Below are positions 26,605 to 33,708 of a DNA stretch of 54,244 nt, one piece after another. Position 1 is the first letter of the stretch; each line of letters starts with the position of its first letter. Origin of the DNA: a virus; IMG/VR virus record IMGVR_UViG_3300036760_000101, positions 1 to 54,244 of that record. The stretch is one strand, 5' to 3'. The notes beneath the pieces were generated by a model. That model was not told where the DNA came from. It made no database searches and saw only the letters and a list, made by a program, of their open reading frames with translations. The translations under genes and the position numbers were made by a program.

Positions 26605-26774
26605 TAAAAACAATTCCTTATTCTTTCTTCTATTACTTCCATAGCTCTATCATATCCAGCATCATATCCATCTTTATATCCATCCCTTTGACCATCATCA
26701 TATCCATCCTTATAACCACCATCTTCACCATCTGCCCTTCCCTGTTTATATCCAGCATCATAATCTTCGTTCAT
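26604..26774 (-). CDS. Gly/Tyr/Asp repeat protein (Yae1-like pattern)
   Basis: The protein has 56 residues. GY or DGY recurs about every four residues (YDAGYKQGRADGED, GYKDGYDDGQRDGYKDGYDA), resembling the Yae1-type repeat. The ATG at 26774 is preceded by GGAGG at 5 bases; an ATG at 26786 lies on top of that site. A strong promoter lies immediately upstream, giving a leader of only about 14 nt. Its stop overlaps the next ATG. Confidence 0.6.
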   Translation of the reverse strand: MNEDYDAGYKQGRADGEDGGYKDGYDDGQRDGYKDGYDAGYDRAMEVIEERIRNCF

Positions 26775-26794
26775 CTTATCCTCCATTTACCTAT

Positions 26795-26823
26795 AGTATA
26801 TCATACTTTTTTGGAAATGTCAA
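26795..26823 (-). promoter_or_regulatory. Leftward sigma70-type promoter, extended -10
   Basis: On the minus strand, TTGACA (26823-26818) and TATACT (26800-26795) are separated by 17 bases, and TGA directly precedes the -10 box. The first bases of the spacer (TTTCCAAA) are shared with the promoter at 33808-33836. The predicted start is near 26788, just ahead of the repeat-protein gene. Confidence 0.78.
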
Positions 26824-26826
26824 GCA

Positions 26827-27654
26827 TTAAAATAGGTCAGCTTCGTTTTCTGTAAATATCTCATGCTTTGGCTTTCTTTTGGAATCTTCCTTGGGTTCAT
26901 CCTGAATCTCTACTAAATATTTACCTAATTTCATTAGCTTAATCTTCTTATTAAAAACACCCTCACCCCTGTTTTTGGCTATCTTAAGTATGGCACGATT
27001 TTCTGTATTAATCAATCGCCATATGTAAAACACGTTGTCACTGGTCTGCTCGATAAAAGAGCTATCCCTTGTGCATCCCAATCCCAACTCCGTTTCGTCA
27101 TTAAATTTAATAGATTGTGTATGTGCTAATAAGAAAAAAACAAGACCTTCCTCTATAGCCAACTCCTTAATTCTCATTACAATCTTCCCTATATCAAGAC
27201 TTGGATTTCTGCTAATAAGAATATCTGCAAGGAAATGGAGGTGGTCAATGAATACAGTATTTATATTATATTTGTCCTTGGCTTCTTTTATTCTATCAAA
27301 AATCCAATTTATGTTTCCACTTTTCATTAGGGATGGTAGATAAAAATTTGGAATAGGCATTTCAAAACTTCCGAGAAATTGTCTTGGGGTTACTTCATAT
27401 TGAAACCACAAGGGAACGTTTCCAGACTTTATTAAGGCATCGGTGAATGTTTTTGCTAAGGTCGTTTTTCCATTCCCTGTCAAACCACTAATAACTGTTA
27501 AGTCTCCAGGAAGAAAGCCCAACATTGAATCGTCTAAGGATTGTATTCCAGACTTAATATATTTAATATTGGGATTCTTCTTAAGTGCTTTTTCGTATAA
27601 TTCAAAGGAACTTATTACCTTATCTTCACCCTCATAATTAATCCAATTTTCCAT
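26827..27654 (-). CDS. DnaB-like replicative helicase (helicase domain only)
   Basis: The protein has 275 residues. SGIQSLDDSMLGFLPGDLTV leads to Walker A GLTGNGKTTL (57-66) and Walker B NTVFIDHLH with D137, then a LLAHTQ motif and an arginine-rich end segment, as in the RecA-type domain of DnaB and T7 gp4. The N-terminal primase-binding domain of full DnaB is absent. It works with the separate primase at 33895 and the loader at 27838. Confidence 0.82.
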   Translation of the reverse strand: MENWINYEGEDKVISSFELYEKALKKNPNIKYIKSGIQSLDDSMLGFLPGDLTVISGLTGNGKTTLAKTFTDALIKSGNVPLWFQYEVTPRQFLGSFEMPIPNFYLPSLMKSGNINWIFDRIKEAKDKYNINTVFIDHLHFLADILISRNPSLDIGKIVMRIKELAIEEGLVFFLLAHTQSIKFNDETELGLGCTRDSSFIEQTSDNVFYIWRLINTENRAILKIAKNRGEGVFNKKIKLMKLGKYLVEIQDEPKEDSKRKPKHEIFTENEADLF

Positions 27655-27837
27655 TTATCCCACCAATCTATGATAAAATAAATCTACCGTCCAGTCTCCA
27701 CCATGATAATTTACCGTAAGTAATCCCCTACTACCATCATAAGCACCTACCATTACCAAAATACCAAGATTAAAATGTTTCCCATTTCCATCTCTACCAA
27801 AACCCAAACTAAAGAAATCAATAAAAAAATCCTTCAT
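27655..27837 (-). CDS. Small protein of unknown function
   Basis: The protein has 60 residues with a good GGAGG site, and its stop is one base before the helicase start. The N-terminus is amphipathic (MKDFFIDFFSLGFG). The second half is beta-like (GRDGNGKHFNLGILVMVGAY; LLTVNYHGGDWTVDLFYH). It is wedged between loader and helicase, so a replication accessory role is possible. Confidence 0.52.
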   Translation of the reverse strand: MKDFFIDFFSLGFGRDGNGKHFNLGILVMVGAYDGSRGLLTVNYHGGDWTVDLFYHRLVG

Positions 27838-28401
27838 CTATTCCTCCATCCAATTCTTTTTTATTTGCGGTGTATCATTCCATCTTTTATATATCAAAAA
27901 ACTATGTGCCGAGGGAACATACTTACCGTTATCTTTTTTCCACTGGTCTGATTTTATCCACAATGTAAGGCTATTGACTATTTCCTGTGCAAGCTCGTCT
28001 GATGGATTTAACTTTATCCATTCCCTTTTTGCTAACTCAAAATTTAGCCTTGCGGATTTAGGGTAACTATTCCAAAAATCAAAGAACCCCTTAGATACTT
28101 CGGGCATTTCCACTTCTTGTCTTTCTATAACTTTCTTAACTTGAATCCATGAATTATAATTTTCATTAAGAGAATAAGATATTTTCTTTCCATTAACTTC
28201 CTTAAGGATAACATTCATAGAAACTAACCTATGTATAGACCGATGAACAGCAGAACGCTTTAATCCAGTTAAATTAACAAATTGACTTAAGAAAGTAATG
28301 GTTTTGTTTCTTTTAAGGATAACACTCAATACCTGCCAGCACTCTCCTGGGACTCGGAATCTTGCAAAAGCATCAAGTATTTCGTCTTGTATTTGTATCA
28401 T
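27838..28401 (-). CDS. Replication protein O / helicase loader-like
   Basis: The protein has 187 residues. Residues about 15-75 form a winged helix-turn-helix (FARFRVPGECWQVLSVIL; VHRSIHRLVSMNVILKEVNG) like phage replication protein O. The C-terminal part (FFDFWNSYPKSARLNFELAK, then YVPSAHSFLIYKRWND) is the domain found in phage replisome organisers that bind the helicase. It lies directly upstream of the helicase genes. Its origin target may be within its own gene or in the 36-37 kb region. Confidence 0.75.
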   Translation of the reverse strand: MIQIQDEILDAFARFRVPGECWQVLSVILKRNKTITFLSQFVNLTGLKRSAVHRSIHRLVSMNVILKEVNGKKISYSLNENYNSWIQVKKVIERQEVEMPEVSKGFFDFWNSYPKSARLNFELAKREWIKLNPSDELAQEIVNSLTLWIKSDQWKKDNGKYVPSAHSFLIYKRWNDTPQIKKNWMEE

Positions 28402-28609
28402 TTCTTTCCTTTATTGCTATGTAATCCTTAAGTGCGTCACCTATGAGAAATCCCTTATCTCCCATTTCGACAAAGGAACTGTCACTAAAATTTGGTATAA
28501 TAACAACATGAACCTTCTTGCCATCATGGGATAATCTACACTTATCACCCTTGAAATAATCATATAGAGTAGCCCCTGGACTATCCTTTATTTTCAGTTG
28601 TTTCTTCAC
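28373..28609 (-). CDS. Small protein of unknown function (GTG start)
   Basis: The protein has 78 residues and overlaps both neighbours by about 28 bases. The GTG at 28609 has no strong binding site, so the exact start is uncertain. The sequence (LSHDGKKVHVVIIPNFSDSS, FVEMGDKGFLIGDALKDYI) looks like a small alpha/beta fold. No family recognised. Confidence 0.45.
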   Translation of the reverse strand: MKKQLKIKDSPGATLYDYFKGDKCRLSHDGKKVHVVIIPNFSDSSFVEMGDKGFLIGDALKDYIAIKERNDTNTRRNT

Positions 28610-28820
28610 TTGGCTTTACTATTAAACCTTCTTCTTTTTTTATTAAGTAATCTGTTACCACAATCTTATTGCACTTCACACATTGGCACAGTGTAGCCCA
28701 TTTTAGCTGAACCTTATCAGCTTCATTTATTGCAAGATTATTGTAGGTAATACCAACAACAACATTTGTTATTGGTGCAACTTGACATACATGTGGGACA
28801 TTTTTTTTGATTTTATACAT
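28581..28820 (-). CDS. Small Cys-containing protein
   Basis: The protein has 79 residues after an AAGGA site. LCQCVKCNKIVVTDYL contains a C-x-C-x2-C cluster that could bind zinc with C13 near the start (VPHVCQV). The end is acidic. It is one of many small Cys-rich proteins in the early block. Confidence 0.52.
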   Translation of the reverse strand: MYKIKKNVPHVCQVAPITNVVVGITYNNLAINEADKVQLKWATLCQCVKCNKIVVTDYLIKKEEGLIVKPSEETTENKG

Positions 28821-28823
28821 TCC

Positions 28824-29054
28824 TTATCCCTCCAACTTATCTAAATTATAACCGTTTATTGCCCCTTCAAATAACACATTTCTTATTAAGTAATCAAGTT
28901 CTCCATTTATCCATGACCTCAAATGTCGAGAACAAAAAAATAGAGTTAATTTTCTTCCCTTATTTACTTCCTCATCCCTACCATCAACTACCACGTATCC
29001 CCTTGCTTGTTCCTTACAAACACAACACACAGAATCTTTTACTATTTTATCCAT
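28824..29054 (-). CDS. Small zinc-binding protein
   Basis: The protein has 76 residues from ATG 29054, which has GGGGAG at the right spacing; the ATG seven codons upstream lies in the preceding gene. DSVCCVCKEQARG and FFCSRHLRSWING provide C-x2-C and C-x2-H ligands, a treble-clef-like layout. Function unknown. Confidence 0.52.
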   Translation of the reverse strand: MDKIVKDSVCCVCKEQARGYVVVDGRDEEVNKGRKLTLFFCSRHLRSWINGELDYLIRNVLFEGAINGYNLDKLEG

Positions 29055-29298
29055 ACCATGCCTCTCCCCATTCACTTTTTTTAAATTTATCTTTAGGACG
29101 AAACCACTCAGGACAATTCTCTACTATATCCTGAGCAAAGATAATAATTTTATTCTTCTCTCCACCCTTCACGTAAGAATAGTAATATGAAAATTCTTCT
29201 TCTTTTTCGTTCTGTATTTTATTGAATACAAAGATTGCTCCCTTTTTCATAAAGGGAAGGTCTTTTAATAGTTTATAATCTTTAGGCTTTGGCTTCAT
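29047..29298 (-). CDS. Small protein of unknown function
   Basis: The protein has 83 residues from the ATG at 29298 (MKPKPKDYKLLKDLPF); longer starts lie inside the upstream gene. A beta-rich body (KKGAIFVFNKIQNEKEEEFS, then KNKIIIFAQDIVENCPEWF) is followed by a charged end. The pattern fits small phage proteins with an SH3-like fold, but I cannot name it. Confidence 0.52.
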   Translation of the reverse strand: MKPKPKDYKLLKDLPFMKKGAIFVFNKIQNEKEEEFSYYYSYVKGGEKNKIIIFAQDIVENCPEWFRPKDKFKKSEWGEAWYG

Positions 29299-29497
29299 GG
29301 CAATCACCACTACACTTGCAACCCCCCTCATGTAATATTTCCATGTAGGCATTCCATTCCGCTTCACTTAAGACATAAACCGTTTCATGGTCAATCTCCA
29401 TGACTTGACTTTTTAAGTCCTTAACTACTTCCACAGCAAGCGTAATATCTCCTGTTGTCTTTAGTGTTTTTGTTTGTGATACATAACCCTTAACCAT
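29282..29497 (-). CDS. Small protein of unknown function
   Basis: The protein has 71 residues. The ATG overlaps the nuclease stop (TAATGG), and GGAGGG lies upstream within that gene. The end GGCKCSGDCHEA has three Cys and one His that may bind metal. Coupling to the nuclease gene suggests shared expression; the role is unknown. Confidence 0.52.
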   Translation of the reverse strand: MVKGYVSQTKTLKTTGDITLAVEVVKDLKSQVMEIDHETVYVLSEAEWNAYMEILHEGGCKCSGDCHEAKA

Positions 29498-30165
29498 TAA
29501 AGTAAGCCCTCCAGTTTTTTCTGAGATTTACTTAACATAATTGCAGCTTCAAAACAATCCCAGGCTCCAGCCCTATATAGGTCACTCCATGACCAGTTAG
29601 AATGATGAAATGATTCAGAATCTTTTGGAAACCTAACCAAATGAACACCACCTACCAATAGGTCGTCTGGAAAATTCTCCTCCCATGCTTCCTTATAGGC
29701 AATCATTTGAATAAGGTAATTTTCATGTATCTTCTTTGATGTTTTCCAATCAAATAAACTTAATTCATTATTAATGTAGGCAAGCATATCAGGGGTAGCA
29801 CCATACCCATACTTCTCAGAAACTAAATGAATTTCAGATTTTAATATTTTAAACTTAACTGCCCTCATCCATTTAAGGAAGTTTTTATAAGCAACATTTC
29901 CTAATCGTGCAACTTCTTCTTCAAATGTTTTTAAGTATTCCTTGTCAGGGTCTATTTTGCATAAATGACAATCGGCAAGGTAGTGGGCGTACGTTCCCGA
30001 ATCAGCAGCAACGTCCCTTACTGCCTTATAGTCAATTCCCTGCATACCAAGATTCCAACTCCAATACATTAAACCATCCTTCCCCCAGCCTATGTTTTGT
30101 CCAATTATGGTGGTTGTTCCCTTAACCCTCGTTCCGTCCTTTTTCTTGTAAGGTATAGTTGGCAA
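29497..30165 (-). CDS. Cas4/RecB-like PD-(D/E)XK nuclease
   Basis: The protein has 222 residues with a TTG start (GGAGG 7 bases upstream). Motif order fits the RecB/Cas4 nuclease family: H61 in GTYAHYLADC, E111, D126 in GYGATPDMLAY, D139-W-K141 in LFDWKTSKKIHENY and the following Y150/Q153. It lies downstream of the Rad52-like gene, so it probably produces single strands for annealing recombination. It lacks the Cys cluster of Cas4, so it is closer to phage RecB-like exonucleases. Confidence 0.75.
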   Translation of the reverse strand: MPTIPYKKKDGTRVKGTTTIIGQNIGWGKDGLMYWSWNLGMQGIDYKAVRDVAADSGTYAHYLADCHLCKIDPDKEYLKTFEEEVARLGNVAYKNFLKWMRAVKFKILKSEIHLVSEKYGYGATPDMLAYINNELSLFDWKTSKKIHENYLIQMIAYKEAWEENFPDDLLVGGVHLVRFPKDSESFHHSNWSWSDLYRAGAWDCFEAAIMLSKSQKKLEGLL

Positions 30166-30177
30166 GTTATTCCTCCC

Positions 30178-30333
30178 TTATTTCCATCTTAATCTCCAAT
30201 TACCAAATGGCAATTTAATATATTTCTTATATCCATATCTCTCAGAAAAACAAAGGGGATAATTTGTAATTAAGAATTTCCATATTCTTATCCAGCCCAA
30301 GTCCGAAAGAAAGTGATATGATATTCTTTTCAT
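30178..30333 (-). CDS. Small basic Trp/Tyr-rich protein
   Basis: The protein has 51 residues (MKRISYHFLSDLGWIRIWKF at the start). Its ATG overlaps the preceding stop by one base. It is basic, with many aromatics (RYGYKKYIKLPFGNWRLRWK). No family recognised. Confidence 0.5.
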   Translation of the reverse strand: MKRISYHFLSDLGWIRIWKFLITNYPLCFSERYGYKKYIKLPFGNWRLRWK

Positions 30334-30563
30334 TATATCTTCACCTTATTGCAGATAGCCTCAATCACCATATTTTTATTACCTTCTTCTGGATAATAAA
30401 CATTAATAATAACCTCAGCACAATAATCCCTTTCTCCCAAGTATGCGTTGGCGTATCCAATGGTTAGTTCATCTTTTGAATTTTCCGATAGACTATTCCA
30501 TACGGACATTGGAATACTTCCTACAATTACAAACATAAAACATACAATTAAAAACTGTTTCAT
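30333..30563 (-). CDS. Small exported protein with signal peptide
   Basis: The protein has 76 residues from ATG 30563, which has AGGAGGGG upstream and overlaps the previous stop (TAATG). MKQFLIVCFMFVIVGSIPMS reads as a signal peptide or membrane anchor, without a clear lipobox. The remainder (ANAYLGERDYCAEVIINVYY) is short and mixed and has two Cys residues. It may act in the periplasm or at the surface. Confidence 0.55.
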   Translation of the reverse strand: MKQFLIVCFMFVIVGSIPMSVWNSLSENSKDELTIGYANAYLGERDYCAEVIINVYYPEEGNKNMVIEAICNKVKI

Positions 30564-30700
30564 TACCCCTCCTTCACATATTCCTTTAATATCCAAAGTA
30601 TTTCAAGTGCCTTCGGAATATCCCTATAGACTTCTATTTCATCTATAATGTCATCTAAGTAACTTTGAAGAATGTCCTTGTGCAAATCCGTGCCTAACAT
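30563..30700 (-). CDS. Small acidic helical protein
   Basis: The protein has 45 residues (MLGTDLHKDILQSYLDDIID at the start), almost entirely helical and acidic. Its stop shares a base with the next ATG. No strong binding site is seen upstream, so translation may be coupled. Function unknown. Confidence 0.48.
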   Translation of the reverse strand: MLGTDLHKDILQSYLDDIIDEIEVYRDIPKALEILWILKEYVKEG

Positions 30701-30702
30701 TA

Positions 30703-30885
30703 TTACACCTCCCTGCAAATTGGTTCAAGATAAAGTAGAATAGCACACCAGTGACAATATACCTTATCTCCCAAATTAATCATATGCAAATACTTGTCTT
30801 CAAATGTTTCTTCGCATAATTCACATACATAAGTATGGCTTAATACCTCATTACACTTTTCGCAATTACATCCGTTGGCTAACAA
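30703..30885 (-). CDS. Zinc-finger microprotein (TTG start)
   Basis: The protein has 60 residues. Ligand pairs are CNCEKCNEV, VCELCEETF and YCHWCAILL. The start is TTG, overlapping the preceding TGTTAG, with GAGG upstream. It probably holds two zinc sites. The target is unknown. Confidence 0.55.
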   Translation of the reverse strand: MLANGCNCEKCNEVLSHTYVCELCEETFEDKYLHMINLGDKVYCHWCAILLYLEPICREV

Positions 30886-31094
30886 TTCCCTGCCTCATCA
30901 TCTAATCCAGTAACCTCAATACACTTGCATTTAACCTGCTTCTTCTCACAAAATTCACCTTCATCCATACAGGTAGTTTTTGAAGAAGAAAATACAGGAA
31001 CATGTAAGGCACAGTGTTTACAAAGAGATAGTTTCTTTTCTGCATAATCAATATTGATACAATCCCAATCAGACTTATTACAAATAACACGCAT
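30879..31094 (-). CDS. Cys-rich small protein
   Basis: The protein has 71 residues from ATG 31094, which follows AAGGAA and touches the previous stop. Eight or more Cys residues occur (VICNKSDWDC; LCKHCALHV; TTCMDEGEFCEKKQVKCKCI). The spacing resembles a metal-binding fold. No named family. Confidence 0.52.
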   Translation of the reverse strand: MRVICNKSDWDCINIDYAEKKLSLCKHCALHVPVFSSSKTTCMDEGEFCEKKQVKCKCIEVTGLDDEAGNC

Positions 31095-31291
31095 CACATT
31101 CCTTCCTTCCATTTATAATTAAGATAATAATCACCACTATATCTTGTTACAAACTTATCTTTATATATAATTTCTATCTCACCGTAACCAAATTGTATTT
31201 GGTCAATATTATTAGCGTATATACTAATCTCACCATTATAAAGGATAAGATTATAAAAATCAACAAATTTACTGGTTAGACGGTCTACCAT
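31094..31291 (-). CDS. Small beta-rich protein of unknown function
   Basis: The protein has 65 residues after a GGAG site. The sequence (NNIDQIQFGYGEIEIIYKDK) is beta-rich with many Tyr residues. It sits between the Rad52-like gene and Cys-rich genes. No family recognised. Confidence 0.5.
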   Translation of the reverse strand: MVDRLTSKFVDFYNLILYNGEISIYANNIDQIQFGYGEIEIIYKDKFVTRYSGDYYLNYKWKEGM

Positions 31292-32119
31292 TTACTTCTC
31301 CTCCATTCCCCTTTCCCCCTCTGGAAAGAAGCATTTTCTACCAGTTTTCTTACAAAGAACATTTCCTAAATCATCCCATTCGGAATTGTCACATGGGTGA
31401 GTTCCCCTTGGACAATCAGTAAGGGTTTTTTCCAACATTATTATTATTCCTGGGACTGCATCATCTGGAACATCATAAAAACTTTCAAATCCAGAGACAT
31501 ATTCAAGAACATTTCCTATCTTTTCTTTATTTTCTCCTGTTATTTTTTTGATTACTCCGAATAGCCTTACTGCACCCTCTCCTATTTTTTTCTTTTTGGT
31601 TGCTGGTACTGATTCCGTTGTTGGTGGTGGTAATTCCTTCGGTTTTTCTTTTTTACCACCGAGTTCTTCTTCGTATATGGCATCATCATCCAATATTCCG
31701 AGATAAGCCTGATTACCTACACCAAAAAGGGCAGAGGTTTTCTTTATTCCGTTTGTTAATGCTCCCTTAAGTGCATCTCCATAAACAGACGAAAGGTGGT
31801 TTCCAATACATTTTCTTGAAATAGTCACTACTTTGTCAATGTCAGTAAGGTGAATATTGATAGTAACCTCAACCGTTATGTCCACATAGGATTTACCACT
31901 TTGAAATGTTCCGTGGGAAGTCTCTAAAATCTTATAATCATAACTCCACCCATCTACATTGCATGTTTCGTTGAATTTATTTACCACGTACTGATAACCA
32001 TAACCGCTTGTTGAGTATCCCTTTTTAGTCTCGTTTTTATCTGTTTTTTGTATCGCTTCTTTGGGCAATAAAGCAGAAAGTTCTCCATATACTTTTGTTA
32101 TGTCTCCCAATAATCGCAT
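31292..32119 (-). CDS. Rad52-like single-strand annealing protein
   Basis: The protein has 275 residues. The N-terminal 150 residues have the Rad52-type pattern: YGYQYVVNKFNETCNVDGWS, a beta core, then VYGDALKGALTNGIKKTSAL and FGVGNQAYLG. The middle is a Pro/Lys-rich linker (PKELPPPTTES). The C-terminus has a small domain with Cys and His residues (CPRGTHPCDNSEW; CKKTGRKCFF). With the SSB and the Cas4/RecB-like nuclease it forms a recombination set. Confidence 0.75.
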   Translation of the reverse strand: MRLLGDITKVYGELSALLPKEAIQKTDKNETKKGYSTSGYGYQYVVNKFNETCNVDGWSYDYKILETSHGTFQSGKSYVDITVEVTINIHLTDIDKVVTISRKCIGNHLSSVYGDALKGALTNGIKKTSALFGVGNQAYLGILDDDAIYEEELGGKKEKPKELPPPTTESVPATKKKKIGEGAVRLFGVIKKITGENKEKIGNVLEYVSGFESFYDVPDDAVPGIIIMLEKTLTDCPRGTHPCDNSEWDDLGNVLCKKTGRKCFFPEGERGMEEK

Positions 32120-32550
32120 TATTCGCCTTTCTTTAAATATTCAAATAAATATCCCATAGCGTTGAATATAAGACCACATAGGGCATCTTCTATTCCTTCC
32201 CTACTTTCATATCCATCATGCTCTAACCACCAATCTATAAAATGTCTCAATCCAGATTTTATATAGGTATCTAATGGAATACCCCTTTTCCAATTATCCG
32301 ATTCCCTGTAGTTTCCATCAGACTGAATCCTGTGCTTATGTAAATATTCGGCATATCTTTTAAGGACTATGGGAGATAGGAAGCCATGATAATCTAACTT
32401 GTCCCTATCCGTATCTCTTGTAGCTCCCGTATTAAATTTTCTAATATTGCCCTCACCTGAATAAGTAAGTCCTTCATCTGGAATAGCTATTGGTGTCTCA
32501 TAAGAAAAATCATCAACACATACAACCTTATTCCTTGGCATTATCGGCAT
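32119..32550 (-). CDS. DUF5664 / dATP-dGTP diphosphohydrolase N-terminal-like protein
   Basis: The protein has 143 residues. GATRDTDRDKLDYHGFLSP, VLKRYAEYLHKHR, NWKRGIPLDTYIKSGLRHF and IDWWLEHDGY fit the phage family first called DUF5664. I recall that it was later linked to the dATP/dGTP diphosphohydrolase MazZ of diaminopurine-DNA phages. No PurZ or DatZ gene is seen here, so a Z genome is not implied. A nucleotide-pool role is plausible. Conserved acidic and His residues are present. Confidence 0.68.
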   Translation of the reverse strand: MPIMPRNKVVCVDDFSYETPIAIPDEGLTYSGEGNIRKFNTGATRDTDRDKLDYHGFLSPIVLKRYAEYLHKHRIQSDGNYRESDNWKRGIPLDTYIKSGLRHFIDWWLEHDGYESREGIEDALCGLIFNAMGYLFEYLKKGE

Positions 32551-32756
32551 TATTCCTCCACTACTGGATTATTTTTAGCATCATAATCCTGAAATGCCTC
32601 ACCCACCAATCCTGGAATTAAATACGATAGGGCATTAGATACCACCGTTCCCATTGCAAAGTCAGCATCCTTACCCATACGAAGATTTATTTCAGAATTA
32701 CCTGCATTTTTATTATAATCATTGTCATATAATGTTAATTCCAACTTATAATTCAT
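32550..32756 (-). CDS. Small protein of unknown function
   Basis: The protein has 68 residues after an AGGAA site, lying between the ssb gene and the DUF5664 gene. The opening MNYKLELTLYDNDYNKNAG is beta-like; LSYLIPGLVGEAFQDYDAK follows. Its stop overlaps the next start. No family recognised. Confidence 0.5.
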   Translation of the reverse strand: MNYKLELTLYDNDYNKNAGNSEINLRMGKDADFAMGTVVSNALSYLIPGLVGEAFQDYDAKNNPVVEE

Positions 32757-32768
32757 TCCTATTCCTCC

Positions 32769-33173
32769 TTAAAATGGTTCTAAATCGTCAGTATCTTCAG
32801 TTTTAGGTTTATTGGTAACCTTGCCTTCTGGTTTAGGCTCTGACTTGTTTTCCATCTTTTCTTTTGTGGTAATGAATCTCACGACCTGACCAATAATTTG
32901 AATTTTACTTTTCTTATTTCCCGATTTATCATCCCATGTCTGCTGTTGTAATCTACCATCAACCAATACACTACTTCCCTTGCCAGTGTATTGTGAACAT
33001 ATTTCAGCTAATTTTCCAAAGACTACCACATCAATAAACATGGTTTCTTCCTTGTCACCATACTTGTCCCTTACTGCTAAAGTAAAATTTCCAACTGCTG
33101 TCCCTGTTGGCAAATACTTAAGCTCAACATCCCTTACTAAATTTCCAGCCTCAATAACCTTGTTAAAAAACAT
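32769..33173 (-). CDS. ssb: Single-stranded DNA-binding protein (SSB)
   Basis: The protein has 134 residues. An OB fold is evident (NKVIEAGNLVRDVELKYLPT, VGNFTLAVRD, TMFIDVVVFGKLAEICSQYT, GSSVLVDGRL). The acidic tail ends DTDDLEPF, close to the bacterial SSB tip that recruits partner proteins. A strong promoter lies 30-60 bases upstream, and a copy of the duplicated control module lies beyond it. It binds single strands in replication and recombination. Confidence 0.9.
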   Translation of the reverse strand: MFFNKVIEAGNLVRDVELKYLPTGTAVGNFTLAVRDKYGDKEETMFIDVVVFGKLAEICSQYTGKGSSVLVDGRLQQQTWDDKSGNKKSKIQIIGQVVRFITTKEKMENKSEPKPEGKVTNKPKTEDTDDLEPF

Positions 33174-33203
33174 TCTAATTACCTCCCTTTTGATACTTTC
33201 CTT

Positions 33204-33232
33204 AGTGTATCACAAATTTTTAAAAATGTCAA
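33204..33232 (-). promoter_or_regulatory. Leftward promoter of ssb, extended -10
   Basis: On the minus strand, TTGACA (33232-33227) and TACACT (33209-33204) are spaced by 17 bases, with TGA just before the -10 box. The predicted start is near 33197, about 24 bases from the ssb ATG. The spacer begins TTTTTAAA, close to the other two leftward promoters. Confidence 0.75.
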
Positions 33233-33243
33233 GTCCTTTCTTT

Positions 33244-33269
33244 GGGTGGATACAATTTAGGGGACACCC
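33244..33269 (-). promoter_or_regulatory. Control element copy: GTGTCC-N5-ATTGTATCCAC
   Basis: Read on the minus strand, this element matches the 22-bp copy at 37297-37318 at 19 of 22 positions. It lies 12 bases upstream of the ssb -35 box. GGGTG and CACCC flank it as a short inverted pair. It is a candidate operator or activator site shared by early and late promoters. Confidence 0.55.
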
Positions 33270-33310
33270 ATGCCCTATATATATAATATACATTAATAAG
33301 TCTTTTCAGA

Positions 33311-33395
33311 ATAAATACTTTTTCTATTCTGTAATATATATTATTTAAACTAATATATATTATATAAGTTATTAGTAAGAGAAAAAAGTATTTAT
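33311..33395. repeat. Inverted repeat with AT-rich loop (ssb side)
   Basis: The left arm (33311-33325, ATAAATACTTTTTCT) pairs with the right arm (33380-33395) with one bulged A, around a 54-nt loop of almost pure A and T containing TAATATATATTA motifs. The size and layout match the inverted repeat at 37075-37157, although the arm sequences differ. The stretch 33270-33409 holds no gene. Confidence 0.6.
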
Positions 33396-33409
33396 AGGCT
33401 GAGTACATC

Positions 33410-33595
33410 CTATTTTAGTTCCTTTGGAACATTTCCCAATATACCATGAAGAATTTGAATATCAGAATTAGGGAATACAACCTTAAGCCTTGCAAAAAAC
33501 AATTTCTCGTCTTCCTGTAGGGTAGTCACTGATTGTAATTTACCATCCCTATAAATCGCTATTTCATTTTCTAAGATTTTTATTCTATCACTCAT
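33410..33595 (-). CDS. Small coiled protein of unknown function
   Basis: The protein has 61 residues from ATG 33595 (GGAGGAAGAG upstream); a longer start lies inside the preceding gene. MSDRIKILENEIAIYRDGKL and LFFARLKVVFPNSDIQILHG look helical and amphipathic. It is the first gene left of the ssb control module. Confidence 0.52.
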   Translation of the reverse strand: MSDRIKILENEIAIYRDGKLQSVTTLQEDEKLFFARLKVVFPNSDIQILHGILGNVPKELK

Positions 33596-33695
33596 CTCTT
33601 CCTCCATCACCACACCACTTGTCTATAAGATAAGTAATTATGAATAAAATTATAAAAATAGGAAACATGTTTTCCCAACTAAACCACTCTGCCAT
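33588..33695 (-). CDS. 35-residue single-helix membrane protein
   Basis: The sequence MAEWFSWENMFPIFIILFII continues TYLIDKWCGDGGRDE. A single membrane helix is predicted. AAGGGG precedes the ATG and its TGA lies inside the next gene's start region. It is too short for most gene callers. Function unknown. Confidence 0.5.
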   Translation of the reverse strand: MAEWFSWENMFPIFIILFIITYLIDKWCGDGGRDE

Positions 33696-33708
33696 TATTG
33701 CCCCTTTC

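Noticed and set aside
32119-32550. Evidence for a diaminopurine (Z) genome
   Set aside because: Only a MazZ-like domain is present; PurZ, DatZ and a dedicated polymerase are missing.
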